From Chloroflexota bacterium (lineage in GTDB: Bacteria; Chloroflexota; Limnocylindria; Limnocylindrales; CSP1-4): a DNA stretch of 37,365 nucleotides. Positions 15,230 to 21,685 of this stretch are shown in pieces. A model generated the notes under the pieces. That model was not told the origin of the DNA, searched no databases, and was given only the letters and a program-made list of their open reading frames with translations. The DNA is taken from positions 34,554-71,918 of the forward strand of contig PLMA01000028.1 of the NCBI GenBank assembly GCA_003141455.1, given 5' to 3'. Position 1 is the stretch's first letter, and every line of letters begins with the position of its first letter. The translations under genes were made by a program, and so were the position numbers.

Positions 15230-15630
15230 CCAATGCTTCCGGCTATACCCTCGGGACTCGACTGGGCGGCCCAGTCTCTGCGGCACGACCGCGGGTAGAG
15301 GCGGCGCTTAAGGCCGAAGGCTTTGGGGTCCTGACCGAGATCGACGTCGCAGCGACGATGAAGGCGAAGCTCGGCGTTGACGGGGCGCCCTACCTGATCC
15401 TGGGCGCCTGCAACCCGATTCTGGCGCACCGGGCGCTCGAAGCGGAGCCGTCGGTCGGCGTGCTGCTGCCGTGCAACGTCGTCCTGCGTCAGGAAGGCGC
15501 GGACACCATCGTCGAGGCCATGGATCCCCTGGCGGTCGTCGGGATCGCCGAATCGATCGAAGTCAAGAATGTGGCCGCGGAGGCTCGAGAGCGTCTCGGC
15601 CGAGTAATCGCATCTCTGGAGTCGGACTGA
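15226..15630 (+). CDS. DUF302 domain protein
   Basis: A 134-residue soluble DUF302 protein. Recognisable blocks are VEAALKAEGFGVLTEIDVAATMKAKLG, then PYLILGACNPILAHRALEAEP and GVLLPCNVVLRQ. The two cysteines in ACNP and LPCN are typical of the family. Function is unknown; the family often sits with sulfur-oxidation and ArsR/rhodanese genes. Its start overlaps arsR by four bases and its TGA overlaps the next ATG by one base, so the three genes are translationally coupled. Confidence 0.88.
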   Translation: MTNASGYTLGTRLGGPVSAARPRVEAALKAEGFGVLTEIDVAATMKAKLGVDGAPYLILGACNPILAHRALEAEPSVGVLLPCNVVLRQEGADTIVEAMDPLAVVGIAESIEVKNVAAEARERLGRVIASLESD

Positions 15631-15914
15631 TGGGTAGCTATCTCTCGCACAAAGCCACTTCCACAGGCGGGACGCATCGCGTGATCGTCTTTTCGTCGCC
15701 CACGTGTGTCTGGTGCATGCGCGCCAAGACGTATTTGCGCACCCGTGGGGTTCCATTCCGCGACGTGGATGTCAGCCGCGACCCGGCAGCCGCGCGCAAT
15801 CTGGTGCGTCGGACCGGGCAGATGGGCGTACCGGTCATCGAGATCGACGGTCGCCCGATCGTGGGCTTTGACCAGGCTCAGATCGACAGCGCGCTCGGCC
15901 TGCTCGCCAATTGA
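15630..15914 (+). CDS. Glutaredoxin-family thiol-disulfide protein
   Basis: A 94-residue glutaredoxin/NrdH-like protein. The active-site motif is C26xxC29 (SSPTCVWCMRAKTYL), with cis-Pro in GVPVIEIDGRPIVGFDQ. The variant CVWC is not the classical CPYC, so it may act in persulfide or protein-thiol exchange and not with glutathione. It is coupled to DUF302 and followed by rhodanese within an apparent operon. Confidence 0.87.
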   Translation: MGSYLSHKATSTGGTHRVIVFSSPTCVWCMRAKTYLRTRGVPFRDVDVSRDPAAARNLVRRTGQMGVPVIEIDGRPIVGFDQAQIDSALGLLAN

Positions 15915-15955
15915 CAAGAAGGAGCCACGTTGAACCCTGTACGGAGTTGGAGCAG

Positions 15956-16294
15956 ATGGTGCAGCCGTCCTCTCGCCGGGCCACGCCCGAGATAAGCGTC
16001 GAAGAGCTCGACAGATTCCTGCGCGATGGCGGCGTTCGCCTGATGGATGTCCGTGAGGCCTGGGAGTATCGACGGGGTCGCGTCCCCGGCGCGTTCAACG
16101 TCCCTCTGAGCCAGTTCGCTCAGCGAGCCGCCGACCTCCCCCGGGACAAGCGAATCCTCGTCATCTGCGAGAGCGGCAGTCGGAGCCTTGCCGCAACGGA
16201 TTTCCTGTTGACGTCGGGATTCGAGGGCGCGGCCTCGGTCCGTGGCGGAACGGATGCCTGGGCTCGAACCAATCGGCCGCTGGAGAGGGAATAG
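15956..16294 (+). CDS. Single-domain rhodanese, cytoplasmic
   Basis: A 112-residue rhodanese-homology domain. The pattern is ISVEELDRFL, MDVREAWEYRRGRVPGAFNVP and the active loop CESGSRS (C71), followed by GGTDAWAR. The Cys loop is complete, so it should be active as a sulfane-sulfur transferase. I chose ATG 15956 because GGAG is just upstream; TTG 15911 in frame is possible but weaker. It has no signal peptide or membrane helix. Confidence 0.87.
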   Translation: MVQPSSRRATPEISVEELDRFLRDGGVRLMDVREAWEYRRGRVPGAFNVPLSQFAQRAADLPRDKRILVICESGSRSLAATDFLLTSGFEGAASVRGGTDAWARTNRPLERE

Positions 16295-16297
16295 ACC

Positions 16298-16924
16298 GTG
16301 GTAGCCGACGAGCGCCGAATCCAGTGGGACACTCGACACGAGGCGGGCGATTTCGAGGGCGAGGGACCGAATCCCACGCTGGTGCTGGGCGCCTCCGGCC
16401 TGCCGCGTGGCACCGCTCTCGAGCTAGCCGCCGGAAGCGGCACCAACGCCGTCTGGCTGGCCGCGCAGGGCTGGCGCACAACCGCCGTGGATTGGTCGCC
16501 GGTCGGGCTTGCCAACGGACGGGCGAAAGCGGATGCCGCCGGTGTCTCGGTCGAGTGGCTGGAGCGCAACCTGTTCGACTGGACTCCCCCGGCCCGATCG
16601 CTCGACCTCGTCGTCATCGTCTACCTGCACGTGCCGCCGGACGAGCGCCGGCCCATCTACGCGGGAGCGGCGGCCGCCGTGGCACCGGGCGGTCGGCTGC
16701 TCGTCATCGGCCATGACCGGCTGAACGCCACGGAAGGGGAGGGTGGACCCGATCCCCAGCGGCTCTTCACCGCGGACGAGATCGCCGCCGATCTCCTGGC
16801 AGCCGATCCGTCGCTCGAAGTCGAGCGCGCGGAAGTCGTCCGCCGCGTTCCGCCCCCGGGCCGAGCCCCAATCGACTCGCTTCTGATCGTCCGCCGCCCC
16901 GCCCTCGAGGAGAACTCCCAGTGA
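16298..16924 (+). CDS. Class I SAM-dependent methyltransferase
   Basis: A 208-residue methyltransferase starting at GTG 16298, three bases after the rhodanese stop. Motif I is ALELAAGSGTNAVWLAAQG, followed by TAVDWSPVGL and LDLVVIVYLHVP, and motif post III is GGRLLVIGHD. The start (IQWDTRHEAGDF) resembles thiopurine/tellurite TehB-like S-methyltransferases (usually WDERYR). In this operon it could methylate thiols, sulfide or related chalcogen species, which is inference from context. Its stop overlaps the OsmC gene. Confidence 0.8.
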   Translation: MVADERRIQWDTRHEAGDFEGEGPNPTLVLGASGLPRGTALELAAGSGTNAVWLAAQGWRTTAVDWSPVGLANGRAKADAAGVSVEWLERNLFDWTPPARSLDLVVIVYLHVPPDERRPIYAGAAAAVAPGGRLLVIGHDRLNATEGEGGPDPQRLFTADEIAADLLAADPSLEVERAEVVRRVPPPGRAPIDSLLIVRRPALEENSQ

Positions 16925-17430
16925 CCGTCAAGTCGTCCGTAGCTCGCTTCGACGGGCGCGGCATGCGCTTCACCGTTCGAACCGGATCCGGCCACGAGGT
17001 CGTGCTGGACGACGCCGACGGCAACGCCGGCCCGCGCCCCGTGGAGATGCTCCTGGTCGGCCAGGTCGGCTGCACCGGCATGGACGTGATGTCGATCCTC
17101 CAGAAGAAGCGGCAAGTTGTGACCCGTTACGAGGTCTCCGTCACAGCAAACCAGCGCGACGACCAGCAGCCGGCCATCTACACAAGCGCGGACGTGCTTC
17201 ACGTCGTGGAGGGTCCAGCCATCGACGAGTCCCCGGTACGACGGGCGATCGAGCTTTCGGCCACCAGGTACTGCTCAGTGGCGGCGATGCTCTCGGCGGG
17301 CACAGTGGAGATCCATCACCGATACCGCATCCTCGGCGGCGCGGCTCCGATCGAGGGCGAGGTCGTCGTTACGGGACCTCACGCCGATCCGGACGCCCTG
17401 GGACAGCGCCAGCCAAGCCTTGCGGGTTAG
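16921..17430 (+). CDS. OsmC-family protein
   Basis: A 169-residue OsmC/YhfA-like protein. Two cysteines of the active site are present: C51 (VGCTGMDVMSIL) and C118 (RYCSVAAML). The start overlaps the methyltransferase by four bases. The family reduces organic hydroperoxides or removes thiol adducts. The CTGMD pattern is closer to YhfA-like OsmC than to Ohr. It belongs to the arsR-to-ICMT operon. A second OsmC gene occurs at 31666. Confidence 0.82.
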   Translation: MTVKSSVARFDGRGMRFTVRTGSGHEVVLDDADGNAGPRPVEMLLVGQVGCTGMDVMSILQKKRQVVTRYEVSVTANQRDDQQPAIYTSADVLHVVEGPAIDESPVRRAIELSATRYCSVAAMLSAGTVEIHHRYRILGGAAPIEGEVVVTGPHADPDALGQRQPSLAG

Positions 17431-17433
17431 GCG

Positions 17434-17916
17434 GTGAGAGCACCGCGGCTCCCGGACCTGGGCAGCCAGGGCCAGGGGTGGTTCCTTATCCAGCTGGTCC
17501 TCTTTGCCGGCATCGCCCTTGCCGGGAGAGTAGGTCCCGCCTGGGGCGGGCCGGCGCTACCAGTCGGAATGACAGCCGGCCTGCTCCTGATCGGCTGCGG
17601 CGCCATCCTGGCGCTTCGGGGCCTGTTCGACCTCCGGGAGAACCTGACGCCGTTCCCGAGGCCGCTGGCGGGCGCTCGCCTGGTGGAGTCGGGTGCGTAC
17701 AGTCTCGTTCGCCACCCTATCTACGGTGGCCTGATCCTGGGCGCCGCGGGCTGGGGCCTGTGGACAGCTTCGCCGCTCGCTCTTCTCGGCGCCGTTGTGC
17801 TTGCCGTCTTCTTCAACCTCAAGTCGCGGCGAGAGGAGATCTGGCTGGCCGGCCAGTTCGAGGAGTACGACGCTTACCGCAGCCGCACAAAGCGTCTTCT
17901 GCCCTGGGTCTGCTGA
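17434..17916 (+). CDS. Isoprenylcysteine carboxyl methyltransferase / phospholipid methyltransferase-like membrane protein
   Basis: A 160-residue membrane protein starting at GTG 17434, four bases after the OsmC stop. It has about four hydrophobic segments and the ICMT/PEMT SAM-binding signature in the second half: YSLVRHPIYGGLILGAAGWGLW, then KSRREEIWLAGQFEEYDAYRSRTKRLLPWV. Bacterial homologues have little-known substrates (some methylate mercaptans or isoprenoid thiols). Last gene of its operon and convergent with the membrane rhodanese. Confidence 0.8.
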   Translation: MRAPRLPDLGSQGQGWFLIQLVLFAGIALAGRVGPAWGGPALPVGMTAGLLLIGCGAILALRGLFDLRENLTPFPRPLAGARLVESGAYSLVRHPIYGGLILGAAGWGLWTASPLALLGAVVLAVFFNLKSRREEIWLAGQFEEYDAYRSRTKRLLPWVC

Positions 17917-17990
17917 TTTCAGACCGCTGGAAAGGCTTCGGGGCAGCCTACGGCCACTCTCGAGGCCGCGCAAGAGTCGCCGTCGGCTGC

Positions 17991-18548
17991 CTACTGGCGG
18001 TTCTTCTGGACGAGGCTTCGCCCGGACGCCTGCCAGGCGTTCATGCCACCATCCAGGTTCCAGACGTTGGTGTAGCCGAGGTTCAGGAGCGTCTGCGCGG
18101 CCTGGGCGCTCTCAACCCCGCTGCGGCAGTAGACCAGGATCTTGGCCGACTTGGTGGACGGAAGATCGCTCGCACGAGCGGAGAGCTGGTCGTACGGGAT
18201 GTAGAGATCGGTGCCATCGATCTCGCCAATGTAGGGCGTCTTGACGTTGACCAGCGTGAAGTCCTTGCTCTGGATCATCTGGGCCAGCCGGTTCGGCGTG
18301 ACGTTGGTCCATTGGCCGCCCTGGCCCTGGACGATCGTCTCGCCGGTGGACAGGCTGGGCGCGGCGTTGGAGCCGCCGCCGCCGAGCGCGACGAAAGCGA
18401 TCGCGATCGCGGCCAGCGAGGCGAAGGTACCGCCGGCGATAGCCAGGTAGAGCCTGTTCCGGTTGGTGGCGGCCGGCGCGGCCCTACCTCGGCTGGCCGG
18501 TACGACCGAACGCGAACCCGGGCCCTTGTTCCTTCGCTTGCTCGCCAT
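17991..18548 (-). CDS. Membrane-anchored rhodanese, probably extracytoplasmic
   Basis: A 185-residue protein. A strongly basic N-terminus (residues 1-32) is followed by one transmembrane helix (about 33-56) and a Gly-rich linker, then a rhodanese domain with TLVNVKTPYIGEIDGTDLYIPYD and the active loop CRSGVES (C141), then GGMNAWQASG. By the positive-inside rule the rhodanese domain should face the outside. GGAG ribosome binding site before ATG; ten bases after the qmoC-like gene and last in the operon. It suggests a sulfane-sulfur step outside the membrane coupled to the Qmo-like complex; this is inference. Confidence 0.8.
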   Translation of the reverse strand: MASKRRNKGPGSRSVVPASRGRAAPAATNRNRLYLAIAGGTFASLAAIAIAFVALGGGGSNAAPSLSTGETIVQGQGGQWTNVTPNRLAQMIQSKDFTLVNVKTPYIGEIDGTDLYIPYDQLSARASDLPSTKSAKILVYCRSGVESAQAAQTLLNLGYTNVWNLDGGMNAWQASGRSLVQKNRQ

Positions 18549-18558
18549 GATCAGTCTC

Positions 18559-19698
18559 CTAGCCCCGCAACCGGATGGCGAAGAGCGCGACCGGACGGTA
18601 CAGGACGTGCGCGAACTTGCCGAACGGGACCAACAGTACGAGGGCCATCGCTACCGCGACGTGGACCAGGAACATCGGATAACCCCATGACGGCGCACTG
18701 GGAAGATAAAGTCCGAGCTCCAGGATGAAGCCGGTCGCACCGGCGATCCACAGCATCGACAGGAACGTCCAGTCGGATGTTGTCGAGTGTAGGCTCGAAC
18801 GGTCGCTGCGGCGCAGCCTTCGGACGATGAGGACGGTGGTGCCGTAGATCAGCGCGGCGCCAGCCAGGGTACCGAGCAATCGGACCGGATACCAGATCGG
18901 CACCGGCGTTCCGGTCGCCTTCAGGCCCAGCAACTCCAGCCCGTAGTCGAGCATCGTCGCGGCCAGGAGGCCCAGGAAGCCCCACATGGTGGCGAAATGG
19001 ATGAACCAGCGCCGCAGATACCACGGCCTAGACTCGGTGGCGTCGGCGCAGTCCCTGCGGAAGCGGGTCTGGGCTAACGACTCCACAGCCACCGCGTCCC
19101 AGGCTGCATCCACTGTCTTGCGAACCGTGGCCTTTGCCGCGCCCGTGGCGGGGCCGCGCAAGACACGCCGGACCATCTCCAGGAGCCCGATCAGGGCGGC
19201 CAATCCCATGATCGCCATGACAGCGATGCCCATGTTGTGGACCACGTCGGAGGGCACGAAGTCGAAGAAGGCCAGCCTCGAGCCGTCGACGGGTTTGTGG
19301 ACGGAGTACATGAACGCTGACAGCAGCCCAACCAGAGCGGTCACGAAGACGAGGGCGAAGACCTTCGAGGTCGCCAGGTATTGGGCCAGATGCGTCCGGT
19401 CGTAACTGGCTACGGCGTAGCGGCGAGCCGCGGCCATGAACGAGGCCGGGTCCGCCTGGGTCGGGCACGAATCCGTGCACTCGGAGCAGCCGTAGCACGA
19501 CCACAGTTCGGGGCTGGAGAGGAGCTTCTCTCGCATCCCCAGCTGGGCGTAGCGCGACATCCGCCGCGGGAACGACGCCCCGTCTACGGAAAGCGGACAG
19601 ATCGCGGTGCAGACTCCGCAATTGAAGCAGGCAGAGATGTCCGTAGCGCCGTAGCGCTGCAGTTCGGGGTAGAGGTTTCGGTCGACGCGGGTGGTCAT
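18559..19698 (-). CDS. qmoC: QmoC-like subunit: HdrC-type diferredoxin fused to a membrane domain
   Basis: A 379-residue protein. Residues 20-80 hold two CxxCxxCxxxCP motifs: C24, C27, C30, C34 and C68, C71, C74, C78, the second continuing as CPTQADP, as in HdrC. From about residue 110 come six hydrophobic helices of the DsrM/NarI cytochrome b-like kind with His residues. In QmoC this domain exchanges electrons with menaquinone. The start overlaps the small winged-helix gene (ATGA). With the two HdrA proteins and MvhD upstream it forms a set like QmoABC. The number of hemes is not determinable from reading. Confidence 0.85.
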   Translation of the reverse strand: MTTRVDRNLYPELQRYGATDISACFNCGVCTAICPLSVDGASFPRRMSRYAQLGMREKLLSSPELWSCYGCSECTDSCPTQADPASFMAAARRYAVASYDRTHLAQYLATSKVFALVFVTALVGLLSAFMYSVHKPVDGSRLAFFDFVPSDVVHNMGIAVMAIMGLAALIGLLEMVRRVLRGPATGAAKATVRKTVDAAWDAVAVESLAQTRFRRDCADATESRPWYLRRWFIHFATMWGFLGLLAATMLDYGLELLGLKATGTPVPIWYPVRLLGTLAGAALIYGTTVLIVRRLRRSDRSSLHSTTSDWTFLSMLWIAGATGFILELGLYLPSAPSWGYPMFLVHVAVAMALVLLVPFGKFAHVLYRPVALFAIRLRG

Positions 19699-19946
19699 GG
19701 CCGCTGCTCCCTGGCTACTGCCTGGTATCGAAAGTAGCCATCCACCGCCGCTTCCTTGACTTCACGGACCCAACCGTAGCGGCGCATCCCCATGACCCAG
19801 TACATCGCCTCATTGGCTGGCCGACCGATCGCTTCGGCGATCTCCGGGACTGTGTGGGGCCCTTCGGCGAGGACTGCAAGGATCCGGCCCCGCATAAACG
19901 GCTCCTCGCGGACGATCTCTCGGATCTCCCGTTTGAGCGCGGTCAC
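19695..19946 (-). CDS. Small winged-helix-like protein inside the Hdr/Qmo operon
   Basis: An 83-residue protein starting at GTG 19946, overlapping the hdrA stop (GTGA); its own stop overlaps the qmoC-like start (ATGA). It looks like a winged helix: helical ILAVLAEGPHTVPEIAEAIGRPANEAMYWVMGMRRYGWVREV, then DGYFRYQAV as a wing. It has no cysteines. Such a position, translationally locked between two enzyme subunits, suggests either a complex component or a dedicated regulator. I do not know a named family; small proteins like this do occur in some Hdr gene clusters. Confidence 0.7.
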   Translation of the reverse strand: MTALKREIREIVREEPFMRGRILAVLAEGPHTVPEIAEAIGRPANEAMYWVMGMRRYGWVREVKEAAVDGYFRYQAVAREQRP

Positions 19947-21685
19947 GCGATCGCCTCCTGCAGCAGGCCGTCGATCATCGCCGTGATCTGGGCGTCGGTG
20001 TAGCCGCGCAGGTCGATGGCGTTCTCCGGGCATACTGGGACGCATCCGCCGCAGCCCTTGCAGCCGGCCTCGCTGATCGTCGCGACCTCGCGGCCGTTGA
20101 GCGAAAGCTGCTCGATGGCGCCGTATGGGCACGCGTCGAGGCACTTGCCGCACCACGTGCAGGCGTCGGGATCGACCGTGGCGACGAGTGGATCCAGTTC
20201 GGCTGAGCCCTTCTTCAGGACCGACGCGCTCTGCGTGACCGCGGCCAAACCCGACGCCACGCTCTCGGCCGAGCTCTTGGGTCCCTGGCATGCCCCGGCG
20301 ATCAGCACACCGTCGACCATGGTCTCCACCGGCCGCAGCTTCGGGTGGATCTCGTTGAAGAAACCGTCTTTGCCCAGGGGCAGCTTGAGGAGGCCGACGA
20401 GGTCCGTGTTCGCCCGAGGCACCATGCCGGTCACCTGGACCACCAAATCGACCGGGATCTCCAGCTCCTCGTCGCCGGAGAGCAGGTCTCGGACGGTGAC
20501 GGCCAGCCCACCGGACTTGTCCGCTGCCACGACCGGCGGCGCGTTGTCGGGGAACTTGACATAGATCGCCCCGTCCTTGCGTGCCTGGGTATATAGCAGC
20601 TCAAAAGTGCCGTAGGTTCGGATGTCGCGATACAGGTGGTACTGGCGGACCTTCGGGTCCAGTTGGGCGACGCGGATCGAGGCATGCGCCGTCGCGGTGC
20701 AGCAGAAGCGCGAGCAGTACTCGTTGCCGTCGGTCTGGCGGCTGCCTACGCAATAGATGTAGGCGAGGCTCCGGACCGGCTTGCCGTTGTAGCGCAGGCC
20801 CGCTCCCGCGGCGGCATCGATCAACTCCTTGAACTCGGGCAAGGTGACGACGCCGTCCATGCCGCTGCCGAACTCGCCGTCGGCTGGCCGATACGAGTCG
20901 AAGCCGGTGGCCACGATGATCGAGCCGACCTCGATCTGGATCGTCTGCGGCGGGTCGTTGGAGACGCGAATGCCGACGGCGTAGTTGCCGAAGCTGCCGG
21001 TCTTGCTGACGACTTCGGCCCCGGTGAAGACCTTGATCGCCGGCCGCTTCTTGACCTCTGCGATCAGGCCGGAGATCAGTTCGCGGCCGTCACGCTCGTG
21101 CGGGTAGATCGGGCCGAAACGCCCGACCCAACCACCTAGCTCAGACTCGCGTTCTACAAGGAAGACGCCGAGGCCGATGTCCGCGAGACCGATGGCTGCT
21201 CTCAGCCCTGCGACGCCACCGCCGATGATGAGCGCTTTCTGCGTGGTCTCGACGACGAGCGGCTCGAGGGCTTCGGAGAGACGGGTCCGCGCTATGACGC
21301 CCCGGACCAGGCCGATGGCCTTGCTCGTGGCGCCGGCCGGGTCATCCGTGTGGGTCCAGGAGCACTGCTCGCGGATGTTGGCCTGGTTGTAGTCGTAGGG
21401 GTTCATGCCGGACCGCTTGGCCACGCCTCGGAACGTCACGACGTGTAGCTTGGGCGAGCACGAGGCCACGACCAGGCCATCCAGATCGTTGGCCGCGATG
21501 TCCTCTTCCATCTCCTGCTGGCCCGCGTCCGAGCAGGCGAAGATGGTGTGCCTCGCGACCACGACGCCGGGCTCGTCCTTCACGGCGTCGACGACGGCTT
21601 GCACGTCCACGTAGTCGGAGATGTTTCCCCCGCAGTGGCAGACATAGACGCCGAGCCGCCGCTCGCCGGCGGGCCGCTTGCTCAT
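19943..21685 (-). CDS. HdrA/QmoA-type flavin iron-sulfur subunit
   Basis: A 580-residue protein. The N-terminal HdrA domain (VYVCHCGGNISDYVDV, then FACSDAGQQ, ASCSPKLH) binds an extra cluster. The FAD domain begins near residue 152 (ALIIGGGVAGLRAA); the core has CVGSR (C312) and CSRFCC (C324, C328, C329). The C-terminus has two ferredoxin motifs, C509, C512, C515, C519 and C542, C545, C548, C552. The Cys pair that normally follows the first FAD strand (CxxCxxxPKM) is absent: this stretch reads GGWVGRFGPIYPHERDG. The start overlaps the upstream larger hdrA (ATGA). It would be the QmoA/HdrA-like partner of the MvhD-GltD branch. Confidence 0.87.
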   Translation of the reverse strand: MSKRPAGERRLGVYVCHCGGNISDYVDVQAVVDAVKDEPGVVVARHTIFACSDAGQQEMEEDIAANDLDGLVVASCSPKLHVVTFRGVAKRSGMNPYDYNQANIREQCSWTHTDDPAGATSKAIGLVRGVIARTRLSEALEPLVVETTQKALIIGGGVAGLRAAIGLADIGLGVFLVERESELGGWVGRFGPIYPHERDGRELISGLIAEVKKRPAIKVFTGAEVVSKTGSFGNYAVGIRVSNDPPQTIQIEVGSIIVATGFDSYRPADGEFGSGMDGVVTLPEFKELIDAAAGAGLRYNGKPVRSLAYIYCVGSRQTDGNEYCSRFCCTATAHASIRVAQLDPKVRQYHLYRDIRTYGTFELLYTQARKDGAIYVKFPDNAPPVVAADKSGGLAVTVRDLLSGDEELEIPVDLVVQVTGMVPRANTDLVGLLKLPLGKDGFFNEIHPKLRPVETMVDGVLIAGACQGPKSSAESVASGLAAVTQSASVLKKGSAELDPLVATVDPDACTWCGKCLDACPYGAIEQLSLNGREVATISEAGCKGCGGCVPVCPENAIDLRGYTDAQITAMIDGLLQEAIA

